Assembly: GCA_023230565.1 (NCBI GenBank)
Contig: JALNXD010000006.1
Location: forward strand, 1-64,000
DNA length: 64,000 nt
Source: Syntrophales bacterium
Lineage (GTDB): Bacteria > Desulfobacterota > Syntrophia > Syntrophales > UBA2210
Direction: 5' to 3'
Positions 1 to 9,303 of this stretch are shown here, piece after piece. The position numbers and the translations under genes were made by a program. Within the stretch, counting starts at the first letter, position 1, and every line of letters starts with the position of its first letter. The notes below the pieces were generated by a model. The model did no database searches and was not told the DNA's origin. It saw only the letters and a list, made by a program, of their open reading frames with translations.

Positions 1-1244
1 GGTGGGATGGACCTTTTTATCGTGTCGGTTTGAAGGTATATGATTTGCTTGCGGGCAGGCTTGGCCTCGGTCCTTCAAAAAGGCTGACAAAAAAAGAAAC
101 GCTTTCATATTTGCCGACATTGAAAACAGAGGGATTAAGGGGAGGAATAATTTATCAGGACGGTCAATTCGATGATGCTCGGCTTGCCCTTAATCTGGCC
201 CAGACCATGGCCGATCTCGGGGGCACCCCTATTAATTACATGAAAGTAACAGGATTGATAAAATCGGGCGGTATGGTACAGGGGGTTCGCGCCTTTGATG
301 CAGAGACAAAAAAGGAATATAAAATATATGGAAGAGTGGTGGTAAATGCCACAGGAGTTTTTGTTGACGATATTATTAAAATGGATGATGCGCACGCCCC
401 CGAAATAATTAAACCGAGTCAGGGAGTGCATCTTGTCCTGGATAAGGAATTCCTCCCTGGCGAAACAGCAATTATGGTTCCCCACACGAATGACGGCCGT
501 GTGCTCTTTGCAGTCCCTTGGTATGACAAAGTGGTAGTAGGAACAACCGATACGCTGGTCGATAAGGCAAGTCTTGAACCTCGTGCACTGGATGAGGAAG
601 TGGATTTTATCCTCAGCACAGCGGCCCGGTATCTTGAAAAAGTTCCGACAAAAACGGATGTGAGGAGCGTTTTCGCAGGATTGCGTCCTTTGGCTGCTCC
701 CTCTGATGGAAGCATGCCGACAAAAGAAATATCGCGCGGGCATAAATTGTTAGTTTCCCTTTCGGGCCTTGTGACGCTGGCTGGCGGCAAGTGGACGACA
801 TACAGGAAAATGGGCGAAGATACAGTCGATAAGGCAATACTTGTAGCAGGTCTGGAGGAGAGGCGAAGCGCGACCCGGAACCTCCGGATTCACGGTTGGC
901 TTAAAAATCTTGACAAAAAAGATTTTCTCCACCCCTATGGTTCTGATTCAATTGCTATCAGAAGGATGATAGAACGAAATCCGAAACTCGGTGAAGTTCT
1001 CGATGAATCATTTCCGACAGTGAAAGCAGAAGTTGTCTGGGCAGTCAGAAATGAAATGGCCCGGACTGTTGAAGATGTGCTGGCACGAAGAACCAGGACC
1101 CTTTTCCTGGACGCCGAGGCTGCCATTCGAATGGCTCCCGAGGTCGCACGGATTATGGCAAAAGAGTTGGGGCGCCGGCGAAAATGGCAGAAAAACCAGA
1201 TAGAAGAATTTACGGAACTGGCGAAAGGATACATACTCAAGTAA
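1..1244 (+). CDS. glpD: Glycerol-3-phosphate dehydrogenase, FAD-dependent (5' end outside window)
   Basis: Oxidises sn-glycerol 3-phosphate to dihydroxyacetone phosphate with FAD, passing electrons to the quinone pool at the membrane. The reading frame is open from base 3, and WDGPFYRVGLKVYDLLAG in that frame matches the middle of GlpD/GlpA proteins. A TTG at base 30 is therefore internal and not a start. Visible family features are the substrate/FAD core around VVVGTTDT and a C-terminal helical domain ending EFTELAKGYILK. The N-terminal Rossmann motif lies upstream of the window. The next gene (korC) is convergent across a 115-bp gap with no convincing terminator. Family assignment is firm; the choice between GlpD and the GlpA subunit of an anaerobic GlpABC complex cannot be settled without the upstream sequence. 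Confidence 0.88.
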   Translation, partial: WDGPFYRVGLKVYDLLAGRLGLGPSKRLTKKETLSYLPTLKTEGLRGGIIYQDGQFDDARLALNLAQTMADLGGTPINYMKVTGLIKSGGMVQGVRAFDAETKKEYKIYGRVVVNATGVFVDDIIKMDDAHAPEIIKPSQGVHLVLDKEFLPGETAIMVPHTNDGRVLFAVPWYDKVVVGTTDTLVDKASLEPRALDEEVDFILSTAARYLEKVPTKTDVRSVFAGLRPLAAPSDGSMPTKEISRGHKLLVSLSGLVTLAGGKWTTYRKMGEDTVDKAILVAGLEERRSATRNLRIHGWLKNLDKKDFLHPYGSDSIAIRRMIERNPKLGEVLDESFPTVKAEVVWAVRNEMARTVEDVLARRTRTLFLDAEAAIRMAPEVARIMAKELGRRRKWQKNQIEEFTELAKGYILK

Positions 1245-1359
1245 AAAAAGCTTGATCAATCATCCTTACCCTTCCGCTTCAGTTTTTAGCAAGAGCACTC
1301 CGAGACAGAACGCGTCATTTTGCAGGGCGGGCATTCGGTCATTCCGGCAGATGGTTTTT

Positions 1360-1902
1360 TTACTTATTTTCCAAAGCTGCCTTACCTGCTTCCAAACCCA
1401 GGGCAAACGCCTTTTTATTGATTTCCAGAGCCCTGGAAGGAACCGCCGCCTCCATTGCCTCCAGTGCGGTTTTTTCCGATACCATGCCCGTAATACCTAC
1501 GATTACGCCCAGAGAAACGATATTTGCGGTAATCGGTCGCTTTACTTTGTCATGTGCAATGTCGGTAATAGGAACAAAATAGACCTTATCGGGAAGTGTT
1601 TCTTCAGTATGTCCATTCATTATCAGCATTCCGTCTTCAGCAAGTTCGGGAAGATACTTTTTGTAACTTGTATCGGACATAACCATCATGACATTCGGCG
1701 AATCTATTTTCGGATAAAGAATGCTCTTATTGGAAGCAATTACGTAGGCGGTGCTGTATCCGCCCCGTACTTCGGGACCGTAGTTCTGGGACTGAACCAC
1801 GTTATTGCCTTCTTTGACTGAGGCATTGGCAAGTATTATGCTTACCGTGACGATTCCCTGGCCGCCTGTTCCTATAAGCCGTACTTCCCATCGTTTATTC
1901 AC
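1360..1902 (-). CDS. korC: 2-oxoacid:ferredoxin oxidoreductase, gamma subunit
   Basis: Gamma subunit (180 aa) of a four-subunit 2-oxoacid (probably 2-oxoglutarate):ferredoxin oxidoreductase, which converts a 2-oxoacid plus CoA to acyl-CoA and CO2 while reducing ferredoxin. The N-terminus carries the family motif GTGGQGI (about residue 12), followed by SQNYGPEVRGG, typical of KorC/PorG. The start is GTG, 8 bp inside the end of korB, with GGAG upstream, so translation is probably coupled. It is the last gene of korDABC. Substrate (2-oxoglutarate rather than pyruvate or branched-chain acid) is inferred from operon type and not proven. Confidence 0.9.
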   Translation of the reverse strand: MNKRWEVRLIGTGGQGIVTVSIILANASVKEGNNVVQSQNYGPEVRGGYSTAYVIASNKSILYPKIDSPNVMMVMSDTSYKKYLPELAEDGMLIMNGHTEETLPDKVYFVPITDIAHDKVKRPITANIVSLGVIVGITGMVSEKTALEAMEAAVPSRALEINKKAFALGLEAGKAALENK

Positions 1903-2725
1903 GGTGCGCGTCTCCCTTCCTTACGGTTTCGATCAACCGATCATATTCTTCTACATACTCAGGTTTCTCTTTTTTTATAAGTTCACCGATTACGAATTTC
2001 CCTTCCATCTCCTCCATCGGCACCATGTCAGCCTTTGCAGTCCTTACGGCATGATCTTTCTGCCAGCGCAACATATCGGCAGGTGTGTCAAATTCATTTC
2101 TGCGGCCGAAATTGACCGGACAGTGGGTAATTACTTCTATGACTGCAAATCCCTTGTGGAGGGCGCCGGCAACAAAAAGATCAGTAAGCATTTTTGCATG
2201 ATAGCTTGTTGACCTTGCTACATAAGAAGCGCCTGCCCCGATGCAGAGATTCACGAGATCAAAATCCGGGTCTGTCGTACCGTATGGTGCGGTTGTGGCG
2301 TATTTGTTTCTGAAGGTAGTTGGAGAAAATTGTCCTCCGGTCATTCCGTAAATATGGTTGTTAAATATGATTGCCGTAATATCTATATTTCTCCGGCAGG
2401 AATGAATCAGATGGTTCCCGCCGATTGCTGCGGCATCTCCGTCTCCCATAAACACAAAAACTTTCAGACCGGGGTTTGCCATTTTTATTCCAGTGGCAAA
2501 AACAAGAGCCCGGCCATGAGTTGTATGGAGCGTATTGAAATCCATATAGCCCGTTATGCGTCCTGAGCATCCGATTCCCGACACGGCTGCCACTTCGTCT
2601 TTTTCATACCCTAATTTTTCAATGGCTCGGATAAAAGAAGACATAATTATTCCATTCCCGCACCCGGGACACCAGATGTGAGGAAGTTTGTCCATGCGAA
2701 GATATTTTTCGTGAATAGCGCCCAT
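1895..2725 (-). CDS. korB: 2-oxoacid:ferredoxin oxidoreductase, beta subunit (TPP-binding)
   Basis: Thiamine-diphosphate-binding beta subunit, 276 aa. It shows the N-terminal CPGCGNGI motif that in this family contributes to TPP/iron-sulfur binding, a second Cys in GIGCSGR, and the TPP/Mg signature GDGDAAAIGGNH followed by NN. The length is usual for KorB. The gene sits one base upstream of the korA stop and overlaps korC by 8 bp, so the three subunits are almost certainly made from one transcript. In an anaerobe the complex can run oxidatively or as 2-oxoglutarate synthase in a reductive or incomplete TCA cycle; the sequence does not decide. Confidence 0.93.
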   Translation of the reverse strand: MGAIHEKYLRMDKLPHIWCPGCGNGIIMSSFIRAIEKLGYEKDEVAAVSGIGCSGRITGYMDFNTLHTTHGRALVFATGIKMANPGLKVFVFMGDGDAAAIGGNHLIHSCRRNIDITAIIFNNHIYGMTGGQFSPTTFRNKYATTAPYGTTDPDFDLVNLCIGAGASYVARSTSYHAKMLTDLFVAGALHKGFAVIEVITHCPVNFGRRNEFDTPADMLRWQKDHAVRTAKADMVPMEEMEGKFVIGELIKKEKPEYVEEYDRLIETVRKGDAHRE

Positions 2726-2726
2726 A

Positions 2727-3854
2727 TTATTCCATCTCCTCGATAAAATCGATTATATCGCGCGGAGTAATAAGCTCCCCATCAATTCTGTTCAATGGAT
2801 GGACGGGGGTTTCTCCTTCGATTGTCCGTATTACTTCCCGAACCATTTGTCCGAGATTCATTTCCGGCACGATGATCGCCTTTTTGCCTTCAGCAGCCTT
2901 CTTAATCTCCCGATCGGGGAATGGCCATAGCGTTACGGGCCGGATTAAGCCGATTTTTTTACCCATACTCCGCATGATGCGTACAACCTCGGCAGCTGAT
3001 CTGGCAACACTTCCGAAAGCGACGATGACAATTTCAGCATCTTCGACATCGACTGTTGAAATCCTGCATATTTCGTCAATATGTTTGTCAATCTTGCCAT
3101 TCATGCGCCGCATGACCTGATCTACTATTTCCGGATTATTTGTGGGAAATCCCGTTCTATCATGTATTAATCCGGTAATGTGGCAACGATATCCTGACCC
3201 GAAGTTTGCGAAAGGCGGAATCCAGTCATCGGTATGTTCGTAGGGGAAAAAGGGTACTCCTGCTTCCGGGCCCTTCCGATTCACTTCCTTTACGATGTCC
3301 TCTTCTTTGAATTCAACCCGCTCCCGGAGATGTCCCAGAATTTCATCCATTAAAATTATCACAGGAACACGATATTTTTCCGAGAAATTTACTGCTCGTC
3401 CCGTCTCACGGTATGCCTCACGTGCCGTGTAAGGAGCAATAACGATAACAGGATGATCGCCGTGTGTTCCCCACCGCGACTGCATAAAATCGGCCTGTGA
3501 CGGATGGGTCGGAAGCCCGGTACTTGGACCGAAGCGCATCACATTAATAATAACGCACGGGATTTCAGCTTCGGCGGCAAATCCTATATTTTCCTGCATC
3601 AATGAAAATCCTGGTCCGCTGGTTGCGGTAATTGCCTTCATACCTGTGCAGGAAGCTCCGATAACAGCGCCGATACTCGCGATTTCGTCCTCCATTTGCA
3701 TGAATTTTCCGCCTATTTTAGGAAGTTCTCTTGCAAAGATATTTGCGATCTCGGTCGATGGAGTTATCGGATATCCTGCAAAAAACCTTACTCCAGCCGC
3801 CAGTGCGCCGAATACGCAGGCTTCGTTTCCCTGTAATAATTTCACTTCACCCAT
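2727..3854 (-). CDS. korA: 2-oxoacid:ferredoxin oxidoreductase, alpha subunit
   Basis: Alpha subunit (375 aa from the chosen start). It begins MGEVKLLQGNEACVFGALA and has the pyrimidine-binding GYPITPSTEI motif, the ATSGPGFSLM motif and the C-terminal PVHPLNRIDGE segment usual for KorA. An open frame runs further upstream to 3956, but the ATG at 3854 is preceded by GAGGAG at 3861-3866 and the extra 34 residues lie inside korD, so they are rejected. The start overlaps the korD stop by 8 bp. Together with korB this makes the catalytic core that binds the 2-oxoacid and CoA. Confidence 0.92.
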   Translation of the reverse strand: MGEVKLLQGNEACVFGALAAGVRFFAGYPITPSTEIANIFARELPKIGGKFMQMEDEIASIGAVIGASCTGMKAITATSGPGFSLMQENIGFAAEAEIPCVIINVMRFGPSTGLPTHPSQADFMQSRWGTHGDHPVIVIAPYTAREAYRETGRAVNFSEKYRVPVIILMDEILGHLRERVEFKEEDIVKEVNRKGPEAGVPFFPYEHTDDWIPPFANFGSGYRCHITGLIHDRTGFPTNNPEIVDQVMRRMNGKIDKHIDEICRISTVDVEDAEIVIVAFGSVARSAAEVVRIMRSMGKKIGLIRPVTLWPFPDREIKKAAEGKKAIIVPEMNLGQMVREVIRTIEGETPVHPLNRIDGELITPRDIIDFIEEME

Positions 3855-4056
3855 TTGAATTCTCCTCGACACGAATGCAATAATCAGGACACAAAAGCTC
3901 ACACTGCCTGCATCCGGTACATCGTTCCGGTTTATCCACAACAGCCTTATCGTCATGATCTGTAGTAAAAACCGAAACAGGACAGAAAGCGATACAGATA
4001 CCGCAGGCCTTGCAGGTCTTGCGATTCACTTCTACCATGAAAGTTTTTTTGGCCAT
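3847..4056 (-). CDS. korD: 2-oxoacid:ferredoxin oxidoreductase, ferredoxin-like delta subunit
   Basis: A 69-aa dicluster ferredoxin subunit. It has two complete [4Fe-4S] motifs, CKACGICIAFCP and CTGCRQCELLCP, which carry electrons from the TPP site to external ferredoxin. It is the first gene of korDABC, with a strong GGAGG ribosome site 8 bases before ATG. The order D-A-B-C is the usual 2-oxoglutarate type. The leader just upstream folds into two hairpins, listed separately. Confidence 0.93.
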   Translation of the reverse strand: MAKKTFMVEVNRKTCKACGICIAFCPVSVFTTDHDDKAVVDKPERCTGCRQCELLCPDYCIRVEENSNG

Positions 4057-4070
4057 AAGTAATCCTCCAC

Positions 4071-4114
4071 TTCGGGAAGCCGAATCATCCTGTCTGCGGT
4101 CAGCCGAACTGACC
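4071..4114 (-). promoter_or_regulatory. Paired hairpins in the korD leader
   Basis: Read along the korD mRNA, GGTCAG-TTCGG-CTGACC (4114-4098) is a perfect 6-bp hairpin. It is followed by TTCGG-CTTC-CCGAA (4084-4071), a perfect 5-bp hairpin only a few bases before the GGAGG ribosome site. The loop of the first hairpin (UUCGG) is complementary to the 3' arm of the second (CCGAA), so the two could exchange partners. Structure is seen in the sequence; a regulatory role is inference. Confidence 0.4.
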
Positions 4115-4763
4115 TGGCTTTGAAAGGACTTCGTTCCCCTTTACCTGTTCACTCTTGACTGCCGAAAGAGGGGTTTATTAATGTGAAGGAGGATATCCTG
4201 CTTCTCTTGAACGGAGCCGCTAACGACAGATGAAAAACTTAACCAATCTTAATGGCATATTAAATGGTCCGGGCCAGATTATTCCCCGGGCCGGCAGTAT
4301 TAAAATCCCTTCGATCGCCTGACAATATGAAGGGAATTGGAATTTTAAGATAAAGACATCATAAAACGTTTCTTCCTACTATATTTATGAAGGACCGGTC
4401 AAATAAAAAGTAGAAGAAAACCTGCCTTCAAAAACCCCGAGTTCCGGTAAGTGTTTGGAATTGTCCCTTTTATTCTGATTTTTCGAGCCGGTGCATATGA
4501 AAGCTGCTTTTCGGCAACAGCGTCATTTTTTCATAGTACATACAGTACTGAACTTCTTCAGGATACTATAGTTATGGCCTTCAAGTTGTACTTCGCTGCC
4601 AAACGCAAATTTCTTTTGACTTTGGCAAAATTGCAATTCATAATCGGGGGCTTGAAATTCGGAAGATCTTCCGGTTTACTGCTGTGCACATGCAGTATAG
4701 TGAAACTTTTTTTCTGATCGCCGTATGTTGCAGCATTTTAAATTTTGTAAAAGAGAGGTTTAT
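4115..4763. other. Divergent intergenic region, no gene seen
   Basis: About 650 bp between korD (minus) and the aminotransferase gene (plus), so it should hold both promoters. I could not pick a convincing -35/-10 pair. Visible structure: the dyad AGTAC-ATACA-GTACT at 4535-4549, which contains the perfect palindrome CAGTACTG, about 215 bp before the aminotransferase start. A short CCGGG/CCCGG inverted repeat near 4273-4299 lacks a T-run. Small open frames here have no ribosome sites and resemble nothing I know. Confidence 0.5.
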
Positions 4764-6068
4764 ATGAGGTTCGATATTGCAAAGAGCGGAACCGGGCTGA
4801 CCTATGAGATTCGAAATATTGTCGGTGTCGCTGATAAACTGAAGGATTACGGCAAAGAAATCATCTGGGAAAATATCGGTGATCCTATCGCAAAGGGGGA
4901 GAAGATCCCGCAATGGATGAAAGAAACGCTTATGGAGATTTTAAGTGACGATATATCCTATGCGTATTCACCGACAAAAGGAGTCAATGAAACACGTGAA
5001 TTCGTAGCAGAGCAAGTCAACAAGCGCGGACAGTATCACTTGCGCATGGACGATATCATTTTTTTCAACGGTCTTGGAGACGCGATTGCCCGCTCCTACA
5101 GCGCTATCAGGATCGATGCTCGGATTATTATGCCGGAACCGACGTATTCAACCCACCTTTTGGCAGAGATACATCATGCATCCTTTCCTCCTAATACGTA
5201 CCGCATGAATCCGTACCATAACTGGCACCCCGATATTGCGGAACTGGAAAGGAAAGTCAAAAGCCATAACACGATAGTGGGTGCCCTGGTTATCAATCCC
5301 GATAATCCGACAGGCTTCGTGTATCCTGAAAAAACATTGCGGAAAATGGTACAAATAGCCAGGGAATACGACCTATTTCTCATATTTGATGAAACATACC
5401 GGAATCTTATATACAATGGCCAGGAAACGCTTCCTTTGTCGGATATAATCGAGGACGTTCCCGGTATGAGCATGAAGGGCATTTCGAAGGAATTTCCCTG
5501 GCCTGGAGCGCGGTGCGGATGGCTCGAAGTATATAATGCCGATAAGGATGAAACATTCGCCCGCTATATATCGGCCATACTCACTCAAAAAATGTCGGAG
5601 GTCTGTTCCACGACACTGCCGCAGCTTGCAATCCCGCGCATAATGGCACATCCTGAGTACCATAAGTATCTAGAAAGCCGGAACCGCCATTACGAAAAAC
5701 TTTCAAATATTGCATTCAGCATTCTGAAGGATGTTCCTTATATAGTTGTGAATCGGACGAACGGTGCGTTTTATATGACTATCGTATTTAATGAGGCCGT
5801 TCTGAATGGAAAACAAAAACTTGCAATCGAGGAACTTGCCGTCAGGGATTATGTGGAAAAAATCGTAGACGGAAAAATAGAAAACGATAAGAGATTTGTC
5901 TATTATCTCCTGGGCGCCACAGGGATTTGTCTTGTGCCGCTCACATCATTTTTTACGGCCCTGCCCGGATTCCGTTTGACGCTTCTTGAAAAGGATGTGT
6001 CGAAATTTGAAAAAACAATGAATATCATTGCTGAAAAAATTGTCGAATATATTGAATCATCCAAATAA
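4764..6068 (+). CDS. PLP-dependent class I/II aminotransferase
   Basis: A 434-aa fold-type I aminotransferase. Visible are NPDNPTGFVYPEKTL (cofactor-binding Asn), the Asp of LIFDETYRNLIYNG, the probable PLP lysine in SKEFPWPGARCGW (about residue 241) and a C-terminal arginine region, GFRLTLLEKD, that binds the substrate carboxylate. An open frame begins at 4725, but ATG 4764 is preceded by AGAGAGG at 7-8 bp and starts the conserved sequence MRFDIAKSGTGLTYEIR. It is a monocistronic unit between a long upstream region and a terminator. It resembles alanine/aspartate-type aminotransferases; substrate cannot be read from sequence alone. Confidence 0.88.
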   Translation: MRFDIAKSGTGLTYEIRNIVGVADKLKDYGKEIIWENIGDPIAKGEKIPQWMKETLMEILSDDISYAYSPTKGVNETREFVAEQVNKRGQYHLRMDDIIFFNGLGDAIARSYSAIRIDARIIMPEPTYSTHLLAEIHHASFPPNTYRMNPYHNWHPDIAELERKVKSHNTIVGALVINPDNPTGFVYPEKTLRKMVQIAREYDLFLIFDETYRNLIYNGQETLPLSDIIEDVPGMSMKGISKEFPWPGARCGWLEVYNADKDETFARYISAILTQKMSEVCSTTLPQLAIPRIMAHPEYHKYLESRNRHYEKLSNIAFSILKDVPYIVVNRTNGAFYMTIVFNEAVLNGKQKLAIEELAVRDYVEKIVDGKIENDKRFVYYLLGATGICLVPLTSFFTALPGFRLTLLEKDVSKFEKTMNIIAEKIVEYIESSK

Positions 6069-6072
6069 AAAG

Positions 6073-6096
6073 AAGGGCCCTTTGAGGGCCCTTTTA
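6073..6096. terminator. Bidirectional rho-independent terminator
   Basis: AAGGGCCC-TTTGA-GGGCCCTT is a perfect 8-bp stem with a 5-base loop, flanked by TTTT on one side and by a run of A (T on the other strand) on the other. It lies between the convergent aminotransferase and metH genes and can stop both transcripts. Confidence 0.85.
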
Positions 6097-6114
6097 CCGG
6101 CATTCGTATTCAGA

Positions 6115-8544
6115 TTATTGATCGGAAAAGGCATCCCGTTTTTTTGAAATAAGACGATTCGCAAGCTGTACGGCTTCAACACCATCTTTGGCATAAAAAC
6201 CTCCTATGGATAATGCATAGGTGCGAGTAACTGCCGCACCGCCAAGCATGAAATCGCAGGCGACATCCTCTGATCGGGCCAGGCTTATGACCTTCTCCAT
6301 TTCTATCATAGTGGTGGTCATAAGCGCTGAAAGTCCCGCGATTGGTGCCTTCGTACGTTTAATCTCTTCAATAATGCGTTCGGCGGCAACATCTTTTCCT
6401 AAATCGAGGATTTCAAACCCCTGATTCTTCAGCATCAAGGACACAATATTTTTTCCGATATCATGAATATCCCCTGCTACTGTAGCTATTATTATCGTTG
6501 TTTTTGGAGGCAAATTTTGTTTGGCCTTTTTTATCAGGGGTTCAAGATAGAACACACCCTTCCTCATCGTTTCCGCTGCCGCAATAAGCTGTGGGAGAAA
6601 ATACTCTCTTTTTTCATATCGCCTGCCTACCTCTGTAATGGCTTCGATCATGCAGCCTTTAATCAGATAGCTCGGGTCCAGCTTTGCATCGAGCGCTGCT
6701 GTCAGAGCTGTTTCTATTTCATCCCTGCTTCCTTCAACTATTGTGCTGAAGATTCGTTCCTCCGGGGTCAGATGAAGTTTTTCCTTCACATCGTTGTGCC
6801 GGGCTGTCCCTTCTGCGAAATGTGCCAGATATGAGGAGCCATCTTTGTCCCTTTCGGACAAAAGATCGCCTGCGGCTTTTATATTCATTATTTCTTTGAG
6901 TTCGGGGTTTGCAATAGCAAGCGTAAGCCCCCGGTAGACCGCCATGGCGAGGAAAGCTGCATTGAGCCATATACGTTCCGGCATTCCGAAAGATATGTTT
7001 GAAAGCCCTATTATACTGGCGCATCCGAAGGTCAGATGTGCCCATTCGACAGTCTTCAAAGTTTCACTGCAAGAAGCCGGATCCGCCGATACAGCCATTA
7101 CAAGTCCATCGACGACGATATCGGGTTTTCGGAATCCTTTACCGAAGGCTTTCCGGTACACCAACCGTATTATGGAACATCTCTCTTCAGCTTTTTCAGG
7201 AACACCCTCTTCAGTGAGGGGGAGCAGTATAAACATAGCTCCGTAACGTGCTGCAAGGGGAAGAAGTTCTTCAATCTTTTTCTTTTCTCCTGAAATCGAA
7301 TTGATGAGGGCTCTTCCCGGATAAATCCGGAGGCCCGCTTCAATGGCTTCCGGATCGGATGAATCAAGTACGAGAGGCGCATCCGCAGCAACTGAAAGTC
7401 TCTTTACAGCCTCCCGCATCATCAATTTCTGATCGACTCCCGGAGCCCCTACATTGACATCGAGAAGATCGGCTCCCGATTTCTGCTGATTTTTTGCCAT
7501 GATATCAATAAGTGTTGTTTTTCCCAGCCGTAATTCTTCCTGGAGATCCTTTTTACCGGTGGGGTTAATCTGTTCCCCCACAATTTTAAGGGGATTTCCG
7601 TTTTCAAGGAAAACCGTCCTTCGCGCCGAGCTGAGGGCACTGATTGCTTTGATTCCTGGTAGAGCAGACTTTTTCCCCGACAGAGCACGGCTGAGTTCTC
7701 GAATGTGTTCGGGAGTGGTACCGCAGCATCCCCCCATCAGTCCCACTCCTATTTCAGCAAATTCTCTACCAAAATCAGCAAATTCGATGGCTGTCATATT
7801 AAAAACCGTTTCGGTTCCCTTCAGCTCCGGCATGCCTGCGTTCGGCTTTGCTGCCAAAGGAACTTTTGAGTACGGTTTCATGGCTTCGATTAATCTTTTC
7901 ATTTCGGCCGGCCCCGTCGAGCAATTGCATCCTACTGCGTGAGCTCCGAGACTCTGAAGAGTGATCAGTGCCGATACCGGATCGGTTCCATTTAAAGTCC
8001 GGCCATTGTGCTCATATGTCATCGTAACCATAACGAAACAATTCGAAAGTTCTCGTGCTGCAATCAGAGCAGCACGAGCTTCCTGGATATCGATCATTGT
8101 TTCGATTACCAGAATATCCGCACCCCCCTTTAAGAGGCCTTCAATCTGTTCCTTGAAAATATCTACTGCATCTTCGAAGGCAAGATCGCCGAATGGTTCG
8201 ACAAAACGGCCCGTAGGGCCTATATCTCCAGCAATTATTGCGTGTGTTCCTACTGCCTTGCGCGCTATTTTGACAAGCTTTGTATTTATTTCCCGCACAT
8301 TTGTAATGCCGTATTGAGAGAGTTTGATTCTATTTGCGCCGAATGTAGCACTGTACAGGATATCGGCTCCCGCACTTTGATATTCTCTATGGATCGCTAA
8401 CAGGGCTTCCGGATTATCCATGCACCACTTCTCGGGACATTCGCCTGCAGGCATGCCCCTCTTCTGAAGTTCCGTACCCGAGGCACCATCCAGAATGACA
8501 ATCCTCTTTTTTAGCAAGCTGCCGATGTTTATTTTTTGTGCCAA
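6115..8544 (-). CDS. metH: Cobalamin-dependent methionine synthase without reactivation domain
   Basis: Transfers a methyl group from methyl-H4folate through cobalamin to homocysteine. The 809 residues hold the homocysteine domain (about 10-300, zinc cysteines in GCNC and GGCCGTTPEH), the pterin-binding domain (from GEQINPTGKKDL, about 320-580), the helical cap (about 590-675) and the B12 domain with the lower-ligand motif GDIHDIGK (about 693). It ends soon after GGAAVTRTYAL, so the AdoMet-binding reactivation domain of the 1,200-aa enterobacterial enzyme is missing. The gene 12 bp upstream encodes that domain separately. The start is TTG with GAGGAG upstream. It is the last gene of the long minus-strand block. 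Confidence 0.93.
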   Translation of the reverse strand: MAQKINIGSLLKKRIVILDGASGTELQKRGMPAGECPEKWCMDNPEALLAIHREYQSAGADILYSATFGANRIKLSQYGITNVREINTKLVKIARKAVGTHAIIAGDIGPTGRFVEPFGDLAFEDAVDIFKEQIEGLLKGGADILVIETMIDIQEARAALIAARELSNCFVMVTMTYEHNGRTLNGTDPVSALITLQSLGAHAVGCNCSTGPAEMKRLIEAMKPYSKVPLAAKPNAGMPELKGTETVFNMTAIEFADFGREFAEIGVGLMGGCCGTTPEHIRELSRALSGKKSALPGIKAISALSSARRTVFLENGNPLKIVGEQINPTGKKDLQEELRLGKTTLIDIMAKNQQKSGADLLDVNVGAPGVDQKLMMREAVKRLSVAADAPLVLDSSDPEAIEAGLRIYPGRALINSISGEKKKIEELLPLAARYGAMFILLPLTEEGVPEKAEERCSIIRLVYRKAFGKGFRKPDIVVDGLVMAVSADPASCSETLKTVEWAHLTFGCASIIGLSNISFGMPERIWLNAAFLAMAVYRGLTLAIANPELKEIMNIKAAGDLLSERDKDGSSYLAHFAEGTARHNDVKEKLHLTPEERIFSTIVEGSRDEIETALTAALDAKLDPSYLIKGCMIEAITEVGRRYEKREYFLPQLIAAAETMRKGVFYLEPLIKKAKQNLPPKTTIIIATVAGDIHDIGKNIVSLMLKNQGFEILDLGKDVAAERIIEEIKRTKAPIAGLSALMTTTMIEMEKVISLARSEDVACDFMLGGAAVTRTYALSIGGFYAKDGVEAVQLANRLISKKRDAFSDQ

Positions 8545-8556
8545 AATATGCGCTCC

Positions 8557-9210
8557 TCAGTGAGAATATGTAAGGTCTTCTTTATTTTTAAGCTCTTTTA
8601 TTCCTGCGATTGCTGTTACTGTCTTTTCAGGAACGAGAATGGCCTTTTCATTAATAAATATTCCAAGTCGATCAAGTCGCAGAAGGTCAAAGACGACGTG
8701 CTGATTTTTCAGCGCGAAATCACCATAGCCTGCTGAAAAGTGCTTCCTTAAAATCAGTTTATTTTCCCTCCGAATCAATCCGCCAAAAAAATTTCCGATC
8801 CAGTCGAGAGCACTGTCTACTATTTCACTGGCAGCAGCATCAAAGACGACTGCCCGGCTGAGATTGTTACGGGTGGTTTCTTCTCCTATGGCTGCAATTA
8901 TTTCGCTGCCAGCCGTCGCACCCATAAGAACTATTTCCCCACATTCATTTACATAGCGTGATAGTGCTTCACTTTGCAAAATTGTTCCGGAAGTCAGTGT
9001 GATTTCACTGGAGCTCCTGCTTGATATAGAAAGACGTCGTGCCGTTCCCTTCAGATGAATGCGCATGAGAGCAGAGTCAATTGCGTCATCAATAACCCTT
9101 TTCTCAAATGATGATAAATTTGTAATTCCTTTGCGGTACCCCAGGCGCCGGTAAATTCTGTCCCATGGGGTATCGCACGTGACCGGATCGAAAGTATGAA
9201 TTGGTTCCAT
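8557..9210 (-). CDS. Stand-alone MetH reactivation-domain protein
   Basis: A 217-aa protein matching the vitamin-B12-dependent methionine synthase activation domain. It has SAGYGDFALKNQ (the counterpart of the conserved aromatic/Gly segment) and LGIFINEKAILVPEKTVTAI, which matches the family's ...L.ES..M.P..S..G ending. It lies 12 bp before metH, whose product lacks this domain, so it probably reduces and remethylates inactive cob(II)alamin on MetH using AdoMet. AAGGAA precedes the ATG. A second, distinct homologue is encoded at 19389-20087; this one lacks that protein's Cys-rich tail. Confidence 0.85.
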   Translation of the reverse strand: MEPIHTFDPVTCDTPWDRIYRRLGYRKGITNLSSFEKRVIDDAIDSALMRIHLKGTARRLSISSRSSSEITLTSGTILQSEALSRYVNECGEIVLMGATAGSEIIAAIGEETTRNNLSRAVVFDAAASEIVDSALDWIGNFFGGLIRRENKLILRKHFSAGYGDFALKNQHVVFDLLRLDRLGIFINEKAILVPEKTVTAIAGIKELKNKEDLTYSH

Positions 9211-9303
9211 TCATTACGATTCCTTGAAATATTCGCAAAAGTATAGAAGACAGGATGTTGCTACGTCAAGAATAAAGGGGGGGAAGAGGTTGCAGTTTCA
9301 TGA

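Noticed and set aside
3855..3956. 34-codon upstream extension of korA
   Set aside because: It lies inside korD in another frame, while ATG 3854 has a good ribosome site and begins the conserved protein.
4264..4300. CCGGG/CCCGG inverted repeat as a terminator
   Set aside because: Only a 5-bp stem, no T-run, and it lies between divergent genes where no transcript should end.
4621..4640. TTGGCAAAATTGC as a sigma-54 promoter before the aminotransferase
   Set aside because: The GG-to-GC spacing is too short (7 bp rather than 10), which sigma-54 does not tolerate.
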